Shown one piece after another: positions 28,030 through 38,177 of a stretch of 62,500 nt of DNA. The notes below the pieces were generated by a model, which did not search any database, had not been told where the DNA came from, and saw only the letters and a program-made list of their open reading frames with translations. The stretch's first letter is position 1; each line of letters starts with the position of its first letter. The translations under genes and the position numbers were made by a program. The DNA is from Symbiodinium natans (Eukaryota; Sar; Dinophyceae; Suessiales; Symbiodiniaceae): the NCBI GenBank assembly GCA_905221605.1, contig CAJNDS010002313.1:855001-917500 (forward strand). Direction: 5' to 3'.

Positions 28030-28380
28030 CATGTTCCACTCTGTGATCTGAAGATTTTGGCCTCTTCGCCAAACGCTCTTTTGAAGGCTAGGCTTTCCCA
28101 AATTCGAGGGCTTAGCAGGGAGAAAGCGGTTCGGGCGGCTAGGGTTGAGGGGCAGCCGAAACCCTGAACCCTAAAATCCAAACCGCTGAGCAAAAGGTAC
28201 AAGCTTAGGCCTTGGGGTTCAGGGTTTAGGGTTACGCAGGATTCCGTAGGGCCGGATGCCCATGACAACATGGGTCCTGAATCAGAAACTGGGTGCGCGC
28301 AAGAAACCCTCGGCAAGTAGGACCATGAAGGATCAATCTACTTGCATACCGTATGTGTAACTTCCCATGATGTTCCCCTA
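28030..28380. other. Array-poor spacer, unrecognised
   Basis: A 95-codon reverse frame (28029-28316) covers it without recognisable motifs. One TTTAGGG-like patch lies near 28215. Confidence 0.3.
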
Positions 28381-28399
28381 CCTGGTGATGCTTAAACAA

Positions 28400-28498
28400 A
28401 CCCGATTATAATGAAGGTACCTTTTTGGGGGGTTGGTTACTTGATAAGGGAACCTTGAACCAAAAAACAAGGGCAAACGGGTATCACTGGGCTTCCAA
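28400..28498. mobile_element. Family B element
   Basis: GGTTGGTTACTTGATAAGGG and GGGTATCACTGGGCTTCCAAG match B. The left end CCTGGTGATGCTTAAAC is diverged and no target duplication was found. Confidence 0.65.
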
Positions 28499-28510
28499 GA
28501 ACAACCCTAG

Positions 28511-28722
28511 ACCCAAGGGTCCATGTCCCTTATTCATGTATACTTGAGCGCCCAAAGTTCCTATATAGGAAGTACTTAAGGCCCAAGTACTCCCTATTTA
28601 GGTACATGGGTGGCTGTCAAAATTATGATCCCTTTTGGGGTACCCTAAATGTTAGGTGCCGTATTATAATAGGGATCCAAAAAGGGACCACACTTGTCAC
28701 AACCACCCACATGGAATTTTAG
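28511..28722. mobile_element. Family O element with nested family J
   Basis: O runs from CCCAAGGGTCCATGTCCC to TTTAGGTACAT (28607), is interrupted by J (28608-28708) and resumes at ACATGGAATTTT. The O left part CCAAGGGTCCATG mirrors its right end CATGGA weakly. Confidence 0.7.
28608..28708. mobile_element. Family J MITE with ACAT duplication
   Basis: GGGTGGCTGTCAAAATTATG at left; AAAAAGGGACCACAC then GTCACAACCACCC at right. ACAT lies at 28604-28607 and 28709-28712, an exact 4-bp target duplication inside O. Confidence 0.85.
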
Positions 28723-28729
28723 AATAGAC

Positions 28730-29180
28730 CCTAAACCCGAAACCGTCTTTTTGGGGGTCGTGGTAGGATTGAAGCCCTATAGTGCCCCGTTTTCATAGCA
28801 TACCCTTTGCCCTCAACCCTGAACCCTAAATCCTTCTAAGATTTGGGATTTCCTTGTTCAGGATAGGGCTGTGGTTTTCTGTGGAACATGAGGGAACTAG
28901 GTATCATCTGCCCCCCCCCGAACCCTGAAACCAAAAACCCTTTGAAGGGGGGTTCTGTAGGGTACCTTACTCCCTCATTCCTTATGGATTGATACGAACC
29001 AGCAAGGTTGCCTCTGGATTTGAAAAGACTTGTGTAGAGCCGACACAGAGTTTAGGGTTTGGGGTTTAGGACATCAAAAGTTATTCGCAGCCTTCAACCC
29101 TATTTGTGTCTACTTCATAGCCATTAACCTTTCCAAACTGTAGGTTACAAAACCTGTAGGACGGATGAGTGTAAACCTTA
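28730..29180. other. Unique spacer, unrecognised
   Basis: A short C tract near 28912 and the fragment TACTCCCTCATTCC at about 28968, resembling the family N end. Otherwise nothing identified. Confidence 0.35.
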
Positions 29181-29182
29181 GC

Positions 29183-29240
29183 CCCTAAACCCTAAACCCT
29201 AAGCCCTAAACCCTGAACCCTGAACCCTGAACCCTAAACC
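29183..29240 (-). repeat. Telomere array, CCCTAAA/CCCTGAA
   Basis: Eight units with three CCCTGAA. Confidence 0.92.
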
Positions 29241-29560
29241 CAACCCGCACTTTGCTGTGCCAAGCGACCGACGCTGAAGATGGGAACGCTGGCATGACTC
29301 ACCAGCCGTTGAATGTCCTCCGTGATGCGGCTAGCAGAATCCTGCATCTTCTTCAGCAGGGTGTGGGTCCTGCCGCGGTCTGCGGCTCGACGGCTACTGC
29401 AATCCCTCTGACCTCCCCCAACATAAGTTCGACGCAAACCCTAAACCCTAAACCCTAAACCCTCAAGGGCTCTGCTCGGCTTGGGCTGGTACAGCTCCGC
29501 TGCCCGACTGATTCCCCCCCGACGTCACGTGCCATGATCAGCTTCTACATGAGCTGGTGC

Positions 29561-29674
29561 TTTAGGGTTTAGGGTTTAGGGTTTAGGGTTTAGGGTTTAG
29601 GGTTTAGGGTTTAGGGTTTAGGATTTAGGATTTAGGGTTTAGGGTTTAGGGTTTAGGGTTTAGGGCTTAGGGTT
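29561..29674 (+). repeat. Telomere array, TTTAGGG
   Basis: About 16 units, two central ATTTAGG variants. Confidence 0.96.
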
Positions 29675-29726
29675 TTCTTGCGCCTCTGACTTCTAGTAGG
29701 AGATCTGAAAGTGTAGGAGATCTAGA

Positions 29727-29881
29727 ATTATAGGGTTCTTAAGGGAGGGGGGTTTAAGGGGGGGTATGTAACCCAAGGTTCCCTAATGCTCCCCGCTACT
29801 CCCTAACGCCCCCTAAGCTTCTGTTCCCTAGGTACCAGGGACCGACCCCCATGAACCACCCTCCCTGAAGAACCCTATAAT
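29727..29881. mobile_element. Palindromic element, family T, 28-bp TIR
   Basis: ATTATAGGGTTCTTAAGGGA at left mirrors TCCCTGAAGAACCCTATAAT at right. The inverted match extends to about 28 bp with two mismatches. Total 155 bp, single copy in the window, non-coding. Confidence 0.8.
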
Positions 29882-29980
29882 ACAGCTGCTCCAAGAGATC
29901 CCCTATCCCAACATTGGTGCCGAAGGCCTTTGGACCCTGATCCCTAAACCTTAACCGGGCTGCCGCTGCGGTTTTCGAAC

Positions 29981-30260
29981 TTGAGATTCCCTGGAGAAAA
30001 GAAGCCAAGCAAACAAAATGAAAAAAAACAAAGTCCTTTTCCGTTTCATGCCTCAGCTGCTTACTCTGATTTAGGGTTTCCAGACGCGGAACTGAGTTGT
30101 GAGATTTTGGCACGCCAAGGCTCCATGTCCCGAGATGTAGCAATTCATGCGGCCATAAGATGCTTCCTTCATACGGCCTTTGGGCCCAAGTGTACACTTA
30201 TTACACACATGAGCCCTAAGGGATACCGCTTTTTGCCTAGACTGGCAATTGCTCTGAAAA
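29981..30260 (+). other. Open stretch of about 90 codons, unrecognised
   Basis: ATG at 29981 runs to the array at 30261, where it gains a TLNPKP tail. Mixed composition (CEILARQGSMSRDVAIHAAIRCF). A reverse frame of 133 codons covers the same DNA, so coding is not favoured on either strand. Confidence 0.12.
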
Positions 30261-30310
30261 CCCTCAACCCTAAACCCTAAACCCTAAACCCCTAAACCCT
30301 AAACCCTAAC
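30261..30310 (-). repeat. Telomere array, CCCTAAA
   Basis: Seven units, then AACGGTTTAGGG, a small switch of orientation. Confidence 0.92.
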
Positions 30311-30388
30311 GGTTTAGGGTTGTTTCTGTTGCTTTGATCTGAGGTTTTAGTATCCCCAAAAGGACACCCAAGGCATACATCCACCGAT

Positions 30389-30506
30389 ATCTCTTTAAGG
30401 CGAATAAGAGCAACCCAAGGTTTAGGGTTTAGGGTTTAGAGTTTGGGGTTTGGGGTTTGGGGTTTAGGGTTTAGGGATCTCTTTTGGGCTAATAAGAGCA
30501 ACCCAA
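30389..30506. repeat. Telomere array bracketed by a 30-bp direct repeat
   Basis: ATCTCTTTAAGGCGAATAAG... at 30389-30418 recurs as ATCTCTTTTGGGCTAATAAG... at 30477-30506, with 27 of 30 bases identical. Between them are eight TTTAGGG/TTTGGGG units (30419-30475). Confidence 0.88.
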
Positions 30507-30569
30507 CCTGGCCCGACCTCAAGTGAATCTGATGAGTCTCTTGACCTGTCCCTGAACCTCAGACCGGCG

Positions 30570-30655
30570 GTTTAGGGTTTAGGGTTTAGGGTTTAGGGTT
30601 TAGGGTTTAGGGTTTTAGGGTTTAGGGTTTAGGGTTTCGGGTTTCGGGTTTCGGG
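30570..30655 (+). repeat. Telomere array, TTTAGGG then TTTCGGG
   Basis: Nine TTTAGGG units, then three TTTCGGG units. Confidence 0.94.
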
Positions 30656-31123
30656 TCGGCCAGCTAGCAAAGGAGCTCGAGAGGTAGCCCGAAAGCATCA
30701 GCTTCGCCGCGATGTCAAGACATGTGTAGATTAGCTGTTCGTCCTGCTTGCGCACAGGGGGGCGGGCGGAGGACCTTGATTCCCGCGAAAGTTAACTTAA
30801 GGTTCAACTCGATCGAATCATGTAGATCTCGACCAGCCACCCAGTTGTGCAAAGCAAGCTGCGGCAACAATCACCCTAAACCCTCGACCCTAAACCGTAA
30901 ACCCCTAAACTTGCAATAAACGTGGCCATCACGCCGAGAAGCTTCCCTTAAGTAGGTATCCTTTTACCACGCGAATGGTGACATCCGAGATCAGGGTATC
31001 TTCTTGGGATCCTCATTATAAGGGAATCCTACTGTTTGGGGATCTATTTTCGGGGTCCCCTATTTTCGTAGGCCCCCGTATAGGGCACCTAATCTGGTTC
31101 CTGATTCGGACCTAAACCTAAAC

Positions 31124-31225
31124 TTGGGATGTTCCCCCTTTTGTGTAACAGCCCTTAATCGGGATTATAGTACCCCCTAGTATGATCCCGATTCAGGACT
31201 GTTGGTACAAGGGGGAACATCCCAA
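31124..31225. mobile_element. MITE palindrome, family A, inserted in CCTAAAC
   Basis: TTGGGATGTTCCCCCTT at left and AAGGGGGAACATCCCAA at right form a near-perfect TIR, 102 bp overall. ACCTAAAC precedes and follows (31116-31123, 31226-31233), which may be an 8-bp target duplication in telomere-like DNA, though that motif is locally repeated. Confidence 0.82.
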
Positions 31226-31299
31226 ACCTAAACTTTCATCCACCTCTACCCTCACCTCCAAAAATAGTGACCTACCTCCCTCCGAGAACGACGGAGGGC

Positions 31300-31392
31300 T
31301 ACATGTATATATATATATATATACACATACACATGAATTTCTACTCGTACATGTATACATGTATATATGTATATATACATGTATATAAATAC
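31300..31392. repeat. TA/CATG-rich microsatellite
   Basis: Imperfect (TA)n, ACATAC and ATACATGTATA repeats. Confidence 0.92.
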
Positions 31393-32120
31393 CCTCTCTT
31401 CCAGGGACCTTCCTTTTGTTGCCCTTGTTTCATGTCACCCAGCTACAATACGAGCAAAAACTTGGGTCTCCACGGTATGCAATATGTGCCGCCAACTAGG
31501 GAACAAATGACACCACACACAAACTAAATCAAAACATCAATGCAACCACAACATAAAACAATATACACTAAACAACAACAATAGAATATTTCTGTACTCC
31601 GAACATCCCACCCTGCAGGCAAGGATTTTCGAGCTCAATCTGGGGTTGGGCACTCCAGGGACACTCTGGGGATTCTTTGGGGAGAATTTTAGGCTTGCCT
31701 GTGCAAATTATGCTTTTCAGACGTCGTGTATATGCGGTATTTAACGAGTACTTCATTAGCATGTCATTGTTGCGCAAACATCACTGCCTGTGTTTTTCAG
31801 TTAAAATGTGATGCACATGTTCGTTGTACTCAAATAGTCTTGCAAGTAGTGCTCATCCTAGTCATGCTGAGCTCATAAATTAATGTTCGGGTACTTAGGT
31901 CCGCATTTGGTAGTATGAACAAATATTCATTTACAAGTAAAAAGCTAGAATACTTCAGTATAGTACTTAATCAATACTTGGCCAAGTACAAACACCATTT
32001 ATACAAAAAGAGACGCACACACACACACAACTTGCCTAGAAACAACACAGATTTACGACCTAAGACCTAGAGAAGAACCACGTTGTCCTCTTAATATCGC
32101 GTTGGGAGATGCAAGATAAA
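31393..32120. other. Longest array-free unique stretch of the middle third
   Basis: About 730 bp, AT-richer than average, without telomere units. Contains CA-rich patches at 32020. Open frames are short (69 codons on the reverse strand at 31568-31777). No gene recognised. Confidence 0.4.
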
Positions 32121-32125
32121 AGCTG

Positions 32126-32187
32126 GGTTTAGGGTTTAGGGTTTAGGGTTTAGGGTTTAGGGTTGAGGGTTTAGGGTTTAGGGTCTG
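32126..32187 (+). repeat. Telomere array, TTTAGGG
   Basis: Nine units, one TTGAGGG. Confidence 0.94.
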
Positions 32188-32270
32188 GGGCCTATGCGGT
32201 GGGTGTCCCACTAGCTGTCCTTCGTTACGCGTGCTCGAGTCTGAGATGACGGACCAAACAACCCTAAACC

Positions 32271-32343
32271 AACCCCACCCCTAAACCCTAAACCCTATCC
32301 CTAAACCCTAAACCCTAAACCCTAAACCCTAAACCCTAAACCC
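32271..32343 (-). repeat. Telomere array, CCCTAAA
   Basis: About nine units, the first few degenerate. Confidence 0.94.
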
Positions 32344-32856
32344 CCACGTGAAGCCCTCTTGCCCCCATATCGGCATCCTGAACATTCGTCATGCTCCCGG
32401 CCTGCCATGCCACCCAGCCACAAACGGCAAGAAGGGAGATGACCATGTAGAGTCCTAAGAACACGTGAGGGGTGCAGGGTTTAGGGTTTAGGGTTTCGGG
32501 TGGGTTTCGGGTTTAGGGTTTCGGGTTAGGGTCGGAGCTTCAGGGTTCACGAACCCTCCAGATTGAGGGCGCCATTCATGTTCAGAATTGACGTTGGTTT
32601 TGCTGGAGCCGCATGGTTGGAAACTTTATCGAGTCTTAGGGGTCGCGGGGCTTGCTTTTGCTTGAAGCCTGTCCCGATTTTTTGGAAGCAGCGTGCAAAC
32701 TCCCGGCGCGCACAGGCAACACAGCGAACGCTGAACGCCAAACCCCAAGCCCTAAGCCCTTTATATACCCTAAACCCTAAACCCAAAACCCAAAACAAGA
32801 AACCCGAAACCCTAAAACTCTAAACCCTAAATCCCAGCCCTAAACGGAAGGGCACA

Positions 32857-33324
32857 ATGCTGGTCCAATCGGACCACACTGGGCTCAGGATTTGGGGTTT
32901 GCATGTCCGCCAGCAGGCTTCATCGGCAATACAAACAGATGCCATGACCTCGTGGTCCAGATCGCTTCGGTGTTCAAGGCAGTATGCTAAAGCCAACGGA
33001 AATAACCAAAGCTACGGAAATCACCGTAAGAAAAGAAATAACAAAACGGAGCAAGAACAAAAAACAGTTGGTATTCTCCAGGTTCTGGTCATTGTATTTC
33101 TGTTGGCGAAGAAAGCCCTGCATTGTTTTTGTTATGGTTACCGGGTACCGTGGAACGCACTGCGTTACGTGCAATCATTGCGCATCTCGTGCTATTCGTG
33201 TTTTGCAACTTCAAGATCACCACGAATGGACACACACATCGCAATCCCTCTGCAGCCGCAGATACGGGCTTCTACTATTTGCTCAAGAACCCCCCCCAAA
33301 AAAATATTAAATTATCCCTTATAA
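32857..33324 (+). other. 155-codon open frame overlapping a MITE, unrecognised
   Basis: The longest open frame in the window, but two other forward frames (32984-33310, 33123-33542) and one reverse frame (32974-33174) are also open here, so the region is simply poor in stops. The 3' part runs into the F element at 33281. No domain seen. Confidence 0.12.
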
Positions 33325-33372
33325 GGGCAATATTAGGGATTTCTGTTTTAGATTTTGTGAGGGGTCTTAAGC
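33281..33372. mobile_element. MITE-like element, family F
   Basis: GCTCAAGAACCCCCCCC at left mirrors GAGGGGTCTTAAGC at right. Central CCTTATAAGGGCAATATTAG is family-typical. Confidence 0.7.
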
Positions 33373-33539
33373 ACATAGTAGGCTTAAGTTTGAGGGGACA
33401 GGATTCCCCCCGGGCAACCTGGCCCCGCGGACGAGCGGCCGCTAATCAGCGGCTGTGCTGCAAACAGGACGGCCGTCTCCACAGAGTTGTCAAAGCGATA
33501 CCTGGACAAAACGGACGAGAAACCCTAGGCCTGAAACCC

Positions 33540-33600
33540 TAAACCCAAAACCCCAAAACCCAAAACCCTAAACCCTAAACCCTATACCCTAAACCACAAA
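33540..33600 (-). repeat. Degenerate telomere array
   Basis: CCCAAAA, CCCTAAA and CCCTATA units. Confidence 0.85.
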
Positions 33601-33689
33601 GTCTGCTAAACACCAATACCGGCTGAGGGTCTGGGTTTCCTTAGAGAAGGAAAGGGACGCTTTCCCCAAACACAGTGTCAACACTATAT

Positions 33690-33772
33690 AGGTTTAGGGT
33701 GCGGGGTTTAGCGTTTAGGGTTTAGGGTTTGGGGTTTAGGGTTTGGGGTTTGGGGTTTGGGGTTTAGGGTTA
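33690..33772 (+). repeat. Telomere array, TTTGGGG/TTTAGGG, truncating family A
   Basis: Eleven units. The right edge runs straight into TAGTACCCCCTATTATAG, the middle of a family A element (to about 33815) whose left half is missing. Confidence 0.85.
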
Positions 33773-33980
33773 GTACCCCCTATTATAGTCCCTATGAAGG
33801 GCTCTAGTATCGTGTAACCCTACAGGTACCATACGTCGAAACATGCATGACCTCCTAGGGCCCCAGGAATTCTTGTCGTCCCTTTCGCACCCTAAAGGCA
33901 CCTGTTTGACCATGAACATGCTCTTGACCCCCTCATTGATAGAACCAGCTGGACCAAACACGCACAGACGCGCCGACAGC

Positions 33981-34042
33981 CGAGGGACGGATAGACGGAC
34001 AGACAGACAGACACACAAAGACACACGCGCGCGCACACACAC
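33981..34042. repeat. (GACA)n/(CA)n microsatellite
   Basis: GACAGACAGACA followed by CACACAAAGACACACGCGCG. Confidence 0.93.
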
Positions 34043-34192
34043 GTTCAAAAGCACGAGTCAAAACCCTAAACCACAAGCCCTCAAGCCAAAAAGCCTGAAC
34101 TCAAATAGGGCGATAAGTGATCCCACCTTACAAAAATGGGAAATGTTGGGGGGGGGTGGGGGTGGGAATTGGGGCACTACTGGGCCTGAACC

Positions 34193-34312
34193 CCAAAACC
34201 TAAACCCTAAACCCTAAAACTACACCCTGAACCCTAAACCTTAAACCCTAAAACCCTAAAACCTTAAACCCGAAACCCTAAACCCTGAAACCCTAAAACC
34301 CAAACCCGAAAG
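34193..34312 (-). repeat. Degenerate telomere array, CCCTAAA/CCCTAAAA
   Basis: About 16 units of mixed type (CCTTAAA, CCCGAAA, CCCTGAAA). Confidence 0.88.
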
Positions 34313-34420
34313 TTCCACTGGAAGGATGACCGGCCAAGCAGCACCAGGAAGGCATGCCCCGCTTGCTCCAGCGTTGCCACCACATAGGCGACGAAGGTCA
34401 CGTTTATCCTGGACTCTGGG

Positions 34421-34500
34421 TTAGGGTTTAGGGTTTAGGGTTTAGGGTTTAGGTTTTAGGGTTTCGGGTTTAGGGTTGAGGGTTTAAAGTTTAAGGTTCA
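34421..34500 (+). repeat. Telomere array, TTTAGGG
   Basis: Eleven units, right half degenerate. Confidence 0.9.
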
Positions 34501-34754
34501 GGGCTAGCCCCCAAACCCTCAAACTCAACACCTCCTCCTCCTCCTTGTCCTCCTCCTGCTCCCTGAAGCCCTAAGTGTTGGAACCGTAAACCTTAGAGCC
34601 CTAAACCCTAAACCCTAAACCCTAAACCCCAACGAGCCCAAGCCCCCAACAAAATGAACATCAGATTCCCAGACTGCCACCCAGAATCAGCACCCATCGG
34701 GCAAACTCGTCTTCAATAACCTTTGGCGTTGCCACGTTGCTCTACCCATGGGTC

Positions 34755-34832
34755 TAGGGTTTGGGTTCAGGGCTTGGGGCTTGGGGTTTGGGGTTTGGGG
34801 TCTAGGGTTTAGGGTTTAGGGTCTGGGGTTTA
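34755..34832 (+). repeat. Telomere array, TTTAGGG/TTTGGGG
   Basis: Eleven mixed units ending at the left TIR of a family A element. Confidence 0.9.
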
Positions 34833-34834
34833 GG

Positions 34835-34944
34835 TTGGGATGTTCCCCGTTATACCAACAGCCCTTAATAAGCATAATAATGCGGGGGGGGGGGGGGGGA
34901 CTACAATCTCTATTAAGGACTTAGTATAAGGAGAAAATCCCAAC
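34835..34944. mobile_element. MITE-like palindrome, family A, with G tract
   Basis: TTGGGATGTTCCCCGTTATAC at left, then AACAGCCCTTAATAAG, and at right CTATTAAGGACTTAGTATAA then AAAATCCCAA. A run of about 16 G at 34884-34899 occupies the loop. Confidence 0.75.
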
Positions 34945-34973
34945 ATACATTGGTTCCCCCAGATTATGGTACC

Positions 34974-35258
34974 AAGTATCCCCAACGGGACACCCATTAT
35001 ATACACTCACCGATATCCCCAATATACACTCACGAATCACAGGAATACAAACCCTGCTTCAAGATATGTTATATGTCCTACAGTCTGGGAAACATACCTC
35101 CTATAGTTATTGGGCAACCTATACGCTTCATGTAGGTGCAAAATTACTCTTCGCACCCATGACTCAGTGTTTAGGGTCGGGGGGCTTCAGTTGCCGACTT
35201 GCGCGCACCAACAGGAGCTGCGATTGGACCCTACGCAACTCGACCGGGATTTCTGGCG
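34974..35258. other. Unique spacer
   Basis: GTATCCCCAACGGGACACCC with ACCGATATC recurs, diverged, at 30347-30391, so a further dispersed repeat may exist. Short forward frames (61-65 codons) are unrecognised. Confidence 0.35.
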
Positions 35259-35347
35259 TTTAGGGTTTAGGGTCTAGGGTTTAGGGAGAGCATGAAGGCA
35301 CGCAAAAAACTCCCGCCAGAGCTTGGCGCCACGCAACACGAAGAAAC

Positions 35348-35449
35348 TTAGTTGCCCAGTAACCTGGGGGAACTAAAGGTTAACCTCTAGGATTATAAGG
35401 GGATTATATTACTCCAAAATGGTTAAAGGTTACCTACTCTACTACTAAT
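35348..35449. mobile_element. Family D element, uninterrupted
   Basis: TAGTTGCCCAGTAACCT at left mirrors AGGTTACCTACTCTACTACTA at right. Internal CTCCAAAATGGTTAAAGG is continuous here, whereas the sister copy at 48495 has a telomere array at this point. Confidence 0.75.
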
Positions 35450-35450
35450 A

Positions 35451-35531
35451 CCCTAAACCCTAAACCCTAAAGCCTAAAGCCTAAAGCCTAAAGCCTAAAG
35501 CCTAAACCCTAAACCCTAAACCCTAAACCCT
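35451..35531 (-). repeat. Telomere array with GCCTAAA block
   Basis: CCCTAAA x2, GCCTAAA x5 (35472-35506), then CCCTAAA x4. It directly follows the D element. Confidence 0.95.
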
Positions 35532-35904
35532 CGAAATGCAGCTTCTGACAAAACATCAAATCTCAACCTCTGGAAGCACGCGAAGCCTTTACGACGGGTG
35601 CATGGCCCCACCTCCAAAAACCCTCAGCGCAAACCCCCCCCCCCGGTAGGACGAAAGGGTTTAGGAAGTTTAGGGTTTAGGGTTCAGGGTTTAGGGTTTA
35701 GGGTTTAGAGTTCGACCCACACGACCCAAACTCTTGAGTACACGAAACCGTTACAAGAGCTTGGGTATAGGAAGTCGTTGTAAGAGTACCTCGCCCGTTT
35801 TCCCGAGTAGGCCCAAAGAACACCCGAACCTCCGTAGAAGATTTAGTGAGTATTATGGCATTTTCGGGGTGGCTTATGTTCTCCGCTATGTAGTTCATGT
35901 AAAA

Positions 35905-35948
35905 TGAGAAACCCTAAACCCTAAACCCTACACCCTAAACCCTAAACA
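35905..35948 (-). repeat. Short telomere array
   Basis: Six units, one CCCTACA. Confidence 0.9.
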
Positions 35949-36229
35949 GAAAATCTGGAAAACTCCGCGACCCTGCAGTACAGTATGTTGGATCTGTACC
36001 TTGAACGAACGAAAACACATCCAGCAACTAGGGACAGGTAAGGCCTAAAGCCAGCCCGGAAACGCCCCTAAACCCCAAGCCCTAAACCTTGAACCCTGAA
36101 CCCTAAATCGCCGAGTCACCACAGCAAGCCAGGAGCACCATGTATACACCACCGTGCATCGAGTGGAGGCAGCCGTCTGCATGGACCCAAGTCCTTTTGC
36201 TGGGTTTCGGCTTGGGGCTGACAATACAC

Positions 36230-36303
36230 TTAAACCCTAAACCGTAAACCGTAAACCGTAAACCGTAAACCCTAAACCCTAAACCCTAAACCCTAGACCC
36301 TAC
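36230..36303 (-). repeat. Telomere array with CCGTAAA block
   Basis: Four CCGTAAA units (36242-36269) within CCCTAAA. Confidence 0.95.
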
Positions 36304-36495
36304 ACCACGATGGTGAGTTCTCTAAATCAGTTCCCTTGTTGGGTGTCTTCAATTTTGAGGACCGCCTTATAGTAAGGACCCCAATCGAACGATAACTTAG
36401 CGAAGTGACCGGACAGGCTCTACAGAGGCTAGTGTAGGGCCGAGCTAGACCCGGCAGTGCCCTCTTTTCAAGATGGTGGTGAGGGGCGGCGGAAG

Positions 36496-36556
36496 GGTTT
36501 AGGATTTAGGGTTTAGGGTTTAGGGCTTAGGGCTTAGGGTTTAGGATGTATTTAGG
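36496..36556 (+). repeat. Telomere array, TTTAGGG
   Basis: About eight units, including GCTTAGG pairs and a short gap. Confidence 0.88.
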
Positions 36557-36615
36557 GTTTAGGAGGACAAGAATTTATCGTTCATAGCATGTTGCAAGCA
36601 AGGCCGTGAGGCTAG

Positions 36616-36772
36616 GTGACCCAAAACGGAACGACAATTGGGGGTCCATGCGTAATACGGGGCTCTAAAAAATTACCATGTGCATGCAATTCTTGAATTC
36701 TAGCCCCCTACAAAACCTATCCGAACGGCCCCCAATTACAGTGAATACAAATTGGGTTCTAGGTAACCTGTA
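36616..36772. mobile_element. Palindromic stretch, possible MITE
   Basis: Nested inverted segments: ACAATTGGGGGTCC with GGCCCCCAATTAC, and GGGGCTCTAAAAAATT with GAATTCTAGCCCC. Ends resemble CTAGGTGACCC and CTAGGTAACC. Single copy, ends uncertain. Confidence 0.5.
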
Positions 36773-36938
36773 GAAGCCCAAACCCTCCAAAACCCTGGCA
36801 CACCTCGAGTGCAGCACCTGACTCAGGGTATGCAGTCGCCCCTAAAAGGCATAAGGTCCCATACCGGCTTCTCACAAAGGATGAACCCAACAGTCGAACT
36901 TTGGAACAAGGCTGGGTGAGCATTCTTTAAGATGTTGA

Positions 36939-37034
36939 CTATACTCCCCTAAGAACCTTAACAAAAATCATAGTTTTAATATCCTCTTGGGTTTTATATA
37001 AACAAAAAGAAAATCATTCCCAAGGGGGATATAG
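36939..37034. mobile_element. Family G MITE with TTGA duplication
   Basis: CTATACTCCCCTAAGAACC at left mirrors CCCAAGGGGGATATAG at right, 96 bp. TTGA lies at 36935-36938 and 37035-37038. Core TTTTATATAAACAAAAAG. The cleanest G copy. Confidence 0.88.
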
Positions 37035-37157
37035 TTGAGGGCTCAGAGGGGCTTCAAGTTCGTCGCGAGAATGTGCCGTGAGCCAACCAAGGAATCCGCA
37101 AGTACACCGACCATCGGCCAGCCCCACATCCAACAATCTTGTCTCGGCAGAACCCTC

Positions 37158-37226
37158 CCTAAACCCTAAACCCTAAACCCTAAACCCTAAGCCCTAAACC
37201 CTAAACCCTATATAAACCCTAAACCC
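37158..37226 (-). repeat. Telomere array, CCCTAAA
   Basis: Eight or nine units with one AAGCCCT and one CCCTATATAAA. Confidence 0.93.
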
Positions 37227-37298
37227 TAAATGGCAGGTGTCTTCGGCTGATCACCAGCGGAATGCTCAGGAAGTTCCAAATCTGCCTGAGCGGCTTTC

Positions 37299-37392
37299 TC
37301 AGGGTAGCTACATGGTCCCTTATAGAACTGGCCCCCTGAAAGCCCCGGAGGACCATACTCCTTTAACGAGGTAAGGGTAACTACCCGTAGAG
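37299..37392. mobile_element. Family I-like element
   Basis: AGGGTAGCTACATGGTCCC at left mirrors GGTAAGGGTAACTACCC at right. The right end is followed directly by TTTAGGG units. Confidence 0.6.
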
Positions 37393-37455
37393 GTTTAGGG
37401 TTTAGGGTTTGGGGTTTAGGGTTTAGGGTTTAGGGTTTAGGGTTTAGGGTTTATG
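37393..37455 (+). repeat. Telomere array, TTTAGGG
   Basis: Eight or nine units, followed closely by a run of about 16 G at 37461-37476. Confidence 0.94.
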
Positions 37456-37811
37456 GTTCGGGGGGGGGGGGGGGGTCTCGCTGGGCCTTGCCATCGCCCT
37501 CATCGCAAGTAAGCCCTCTCCACGACTCCAAAGAGGCCACAGGAAAGCCACCAAGTGCTAAGCGCCACTAACTAAGCTTGCCGTAGGAGCGGAGAAACAT
37601 TATGGTTTAGGGTTTAGGGATAGGGCCGGGCGAAATAGAGCAGAGAGGAAGCGGGCAGATGGAGAGGTGGAAGGCAAGCTAGATAGATTTATAGGTAGGT
37701 GGATATGCGGATTCAAGATACAGGAAGAGAGAGAGGTCGACGGTTTAGATAAATGGTGAGTGAACAGGCATACCGGTGAATGCATCAGGGACGATACTTA
37801 TGCTGAAGGCC

Positions 37812-37941
37812 CCTAAACCCTAAACCCTAAACCCTAAACCCTAAACCCTAAACCCTAAACCCTAAACCCTAAACCCTAAACCCTAAACCCTAAACCCTAA
37901 ACCCTAAACCCTAAACCCTAAACCCTAAACCCTAACCGTAA
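37812..37941 (-). repeat. Long perfect telomere array, CCCTAAA
   Basis: About 18 identical units. Confidence 0.97.
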
Positions 37942-38177
37942 ATGCTGCCAGAAAACCAGCAATCCCTCAAAACCTTAAACCTTAAGCATGGGACTTCACC
38001 CAGGGTTCCCTTCGTACATGCAGTTTTCAAGGCCCTCCAGGCCCAACAAAACAAAGGGGGGTTCAGGGCCTAGGGTTTAGGCTTTCGGCTTTTCTTTCGG
38101 AAAACCCTAAACCCTAAACCCTAAACCCTAAACCGTGTGATTTCGGAAACCGGCTTCGCAGGGCTTTCGGGCTTCGG

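Noticed and set aside
32857-33542. A gene at 32857-33542, the region with the longest open frames
   Set aside because: Three forward frames and one reverse frame are open over the same DNA and the 3' part is a MITE. Stop-poor composition is the simpler explanation.
37796-37955. Shared ATGCTG at both sides of the array at 37812-37941
   Set aside because: Six bases are not significant.
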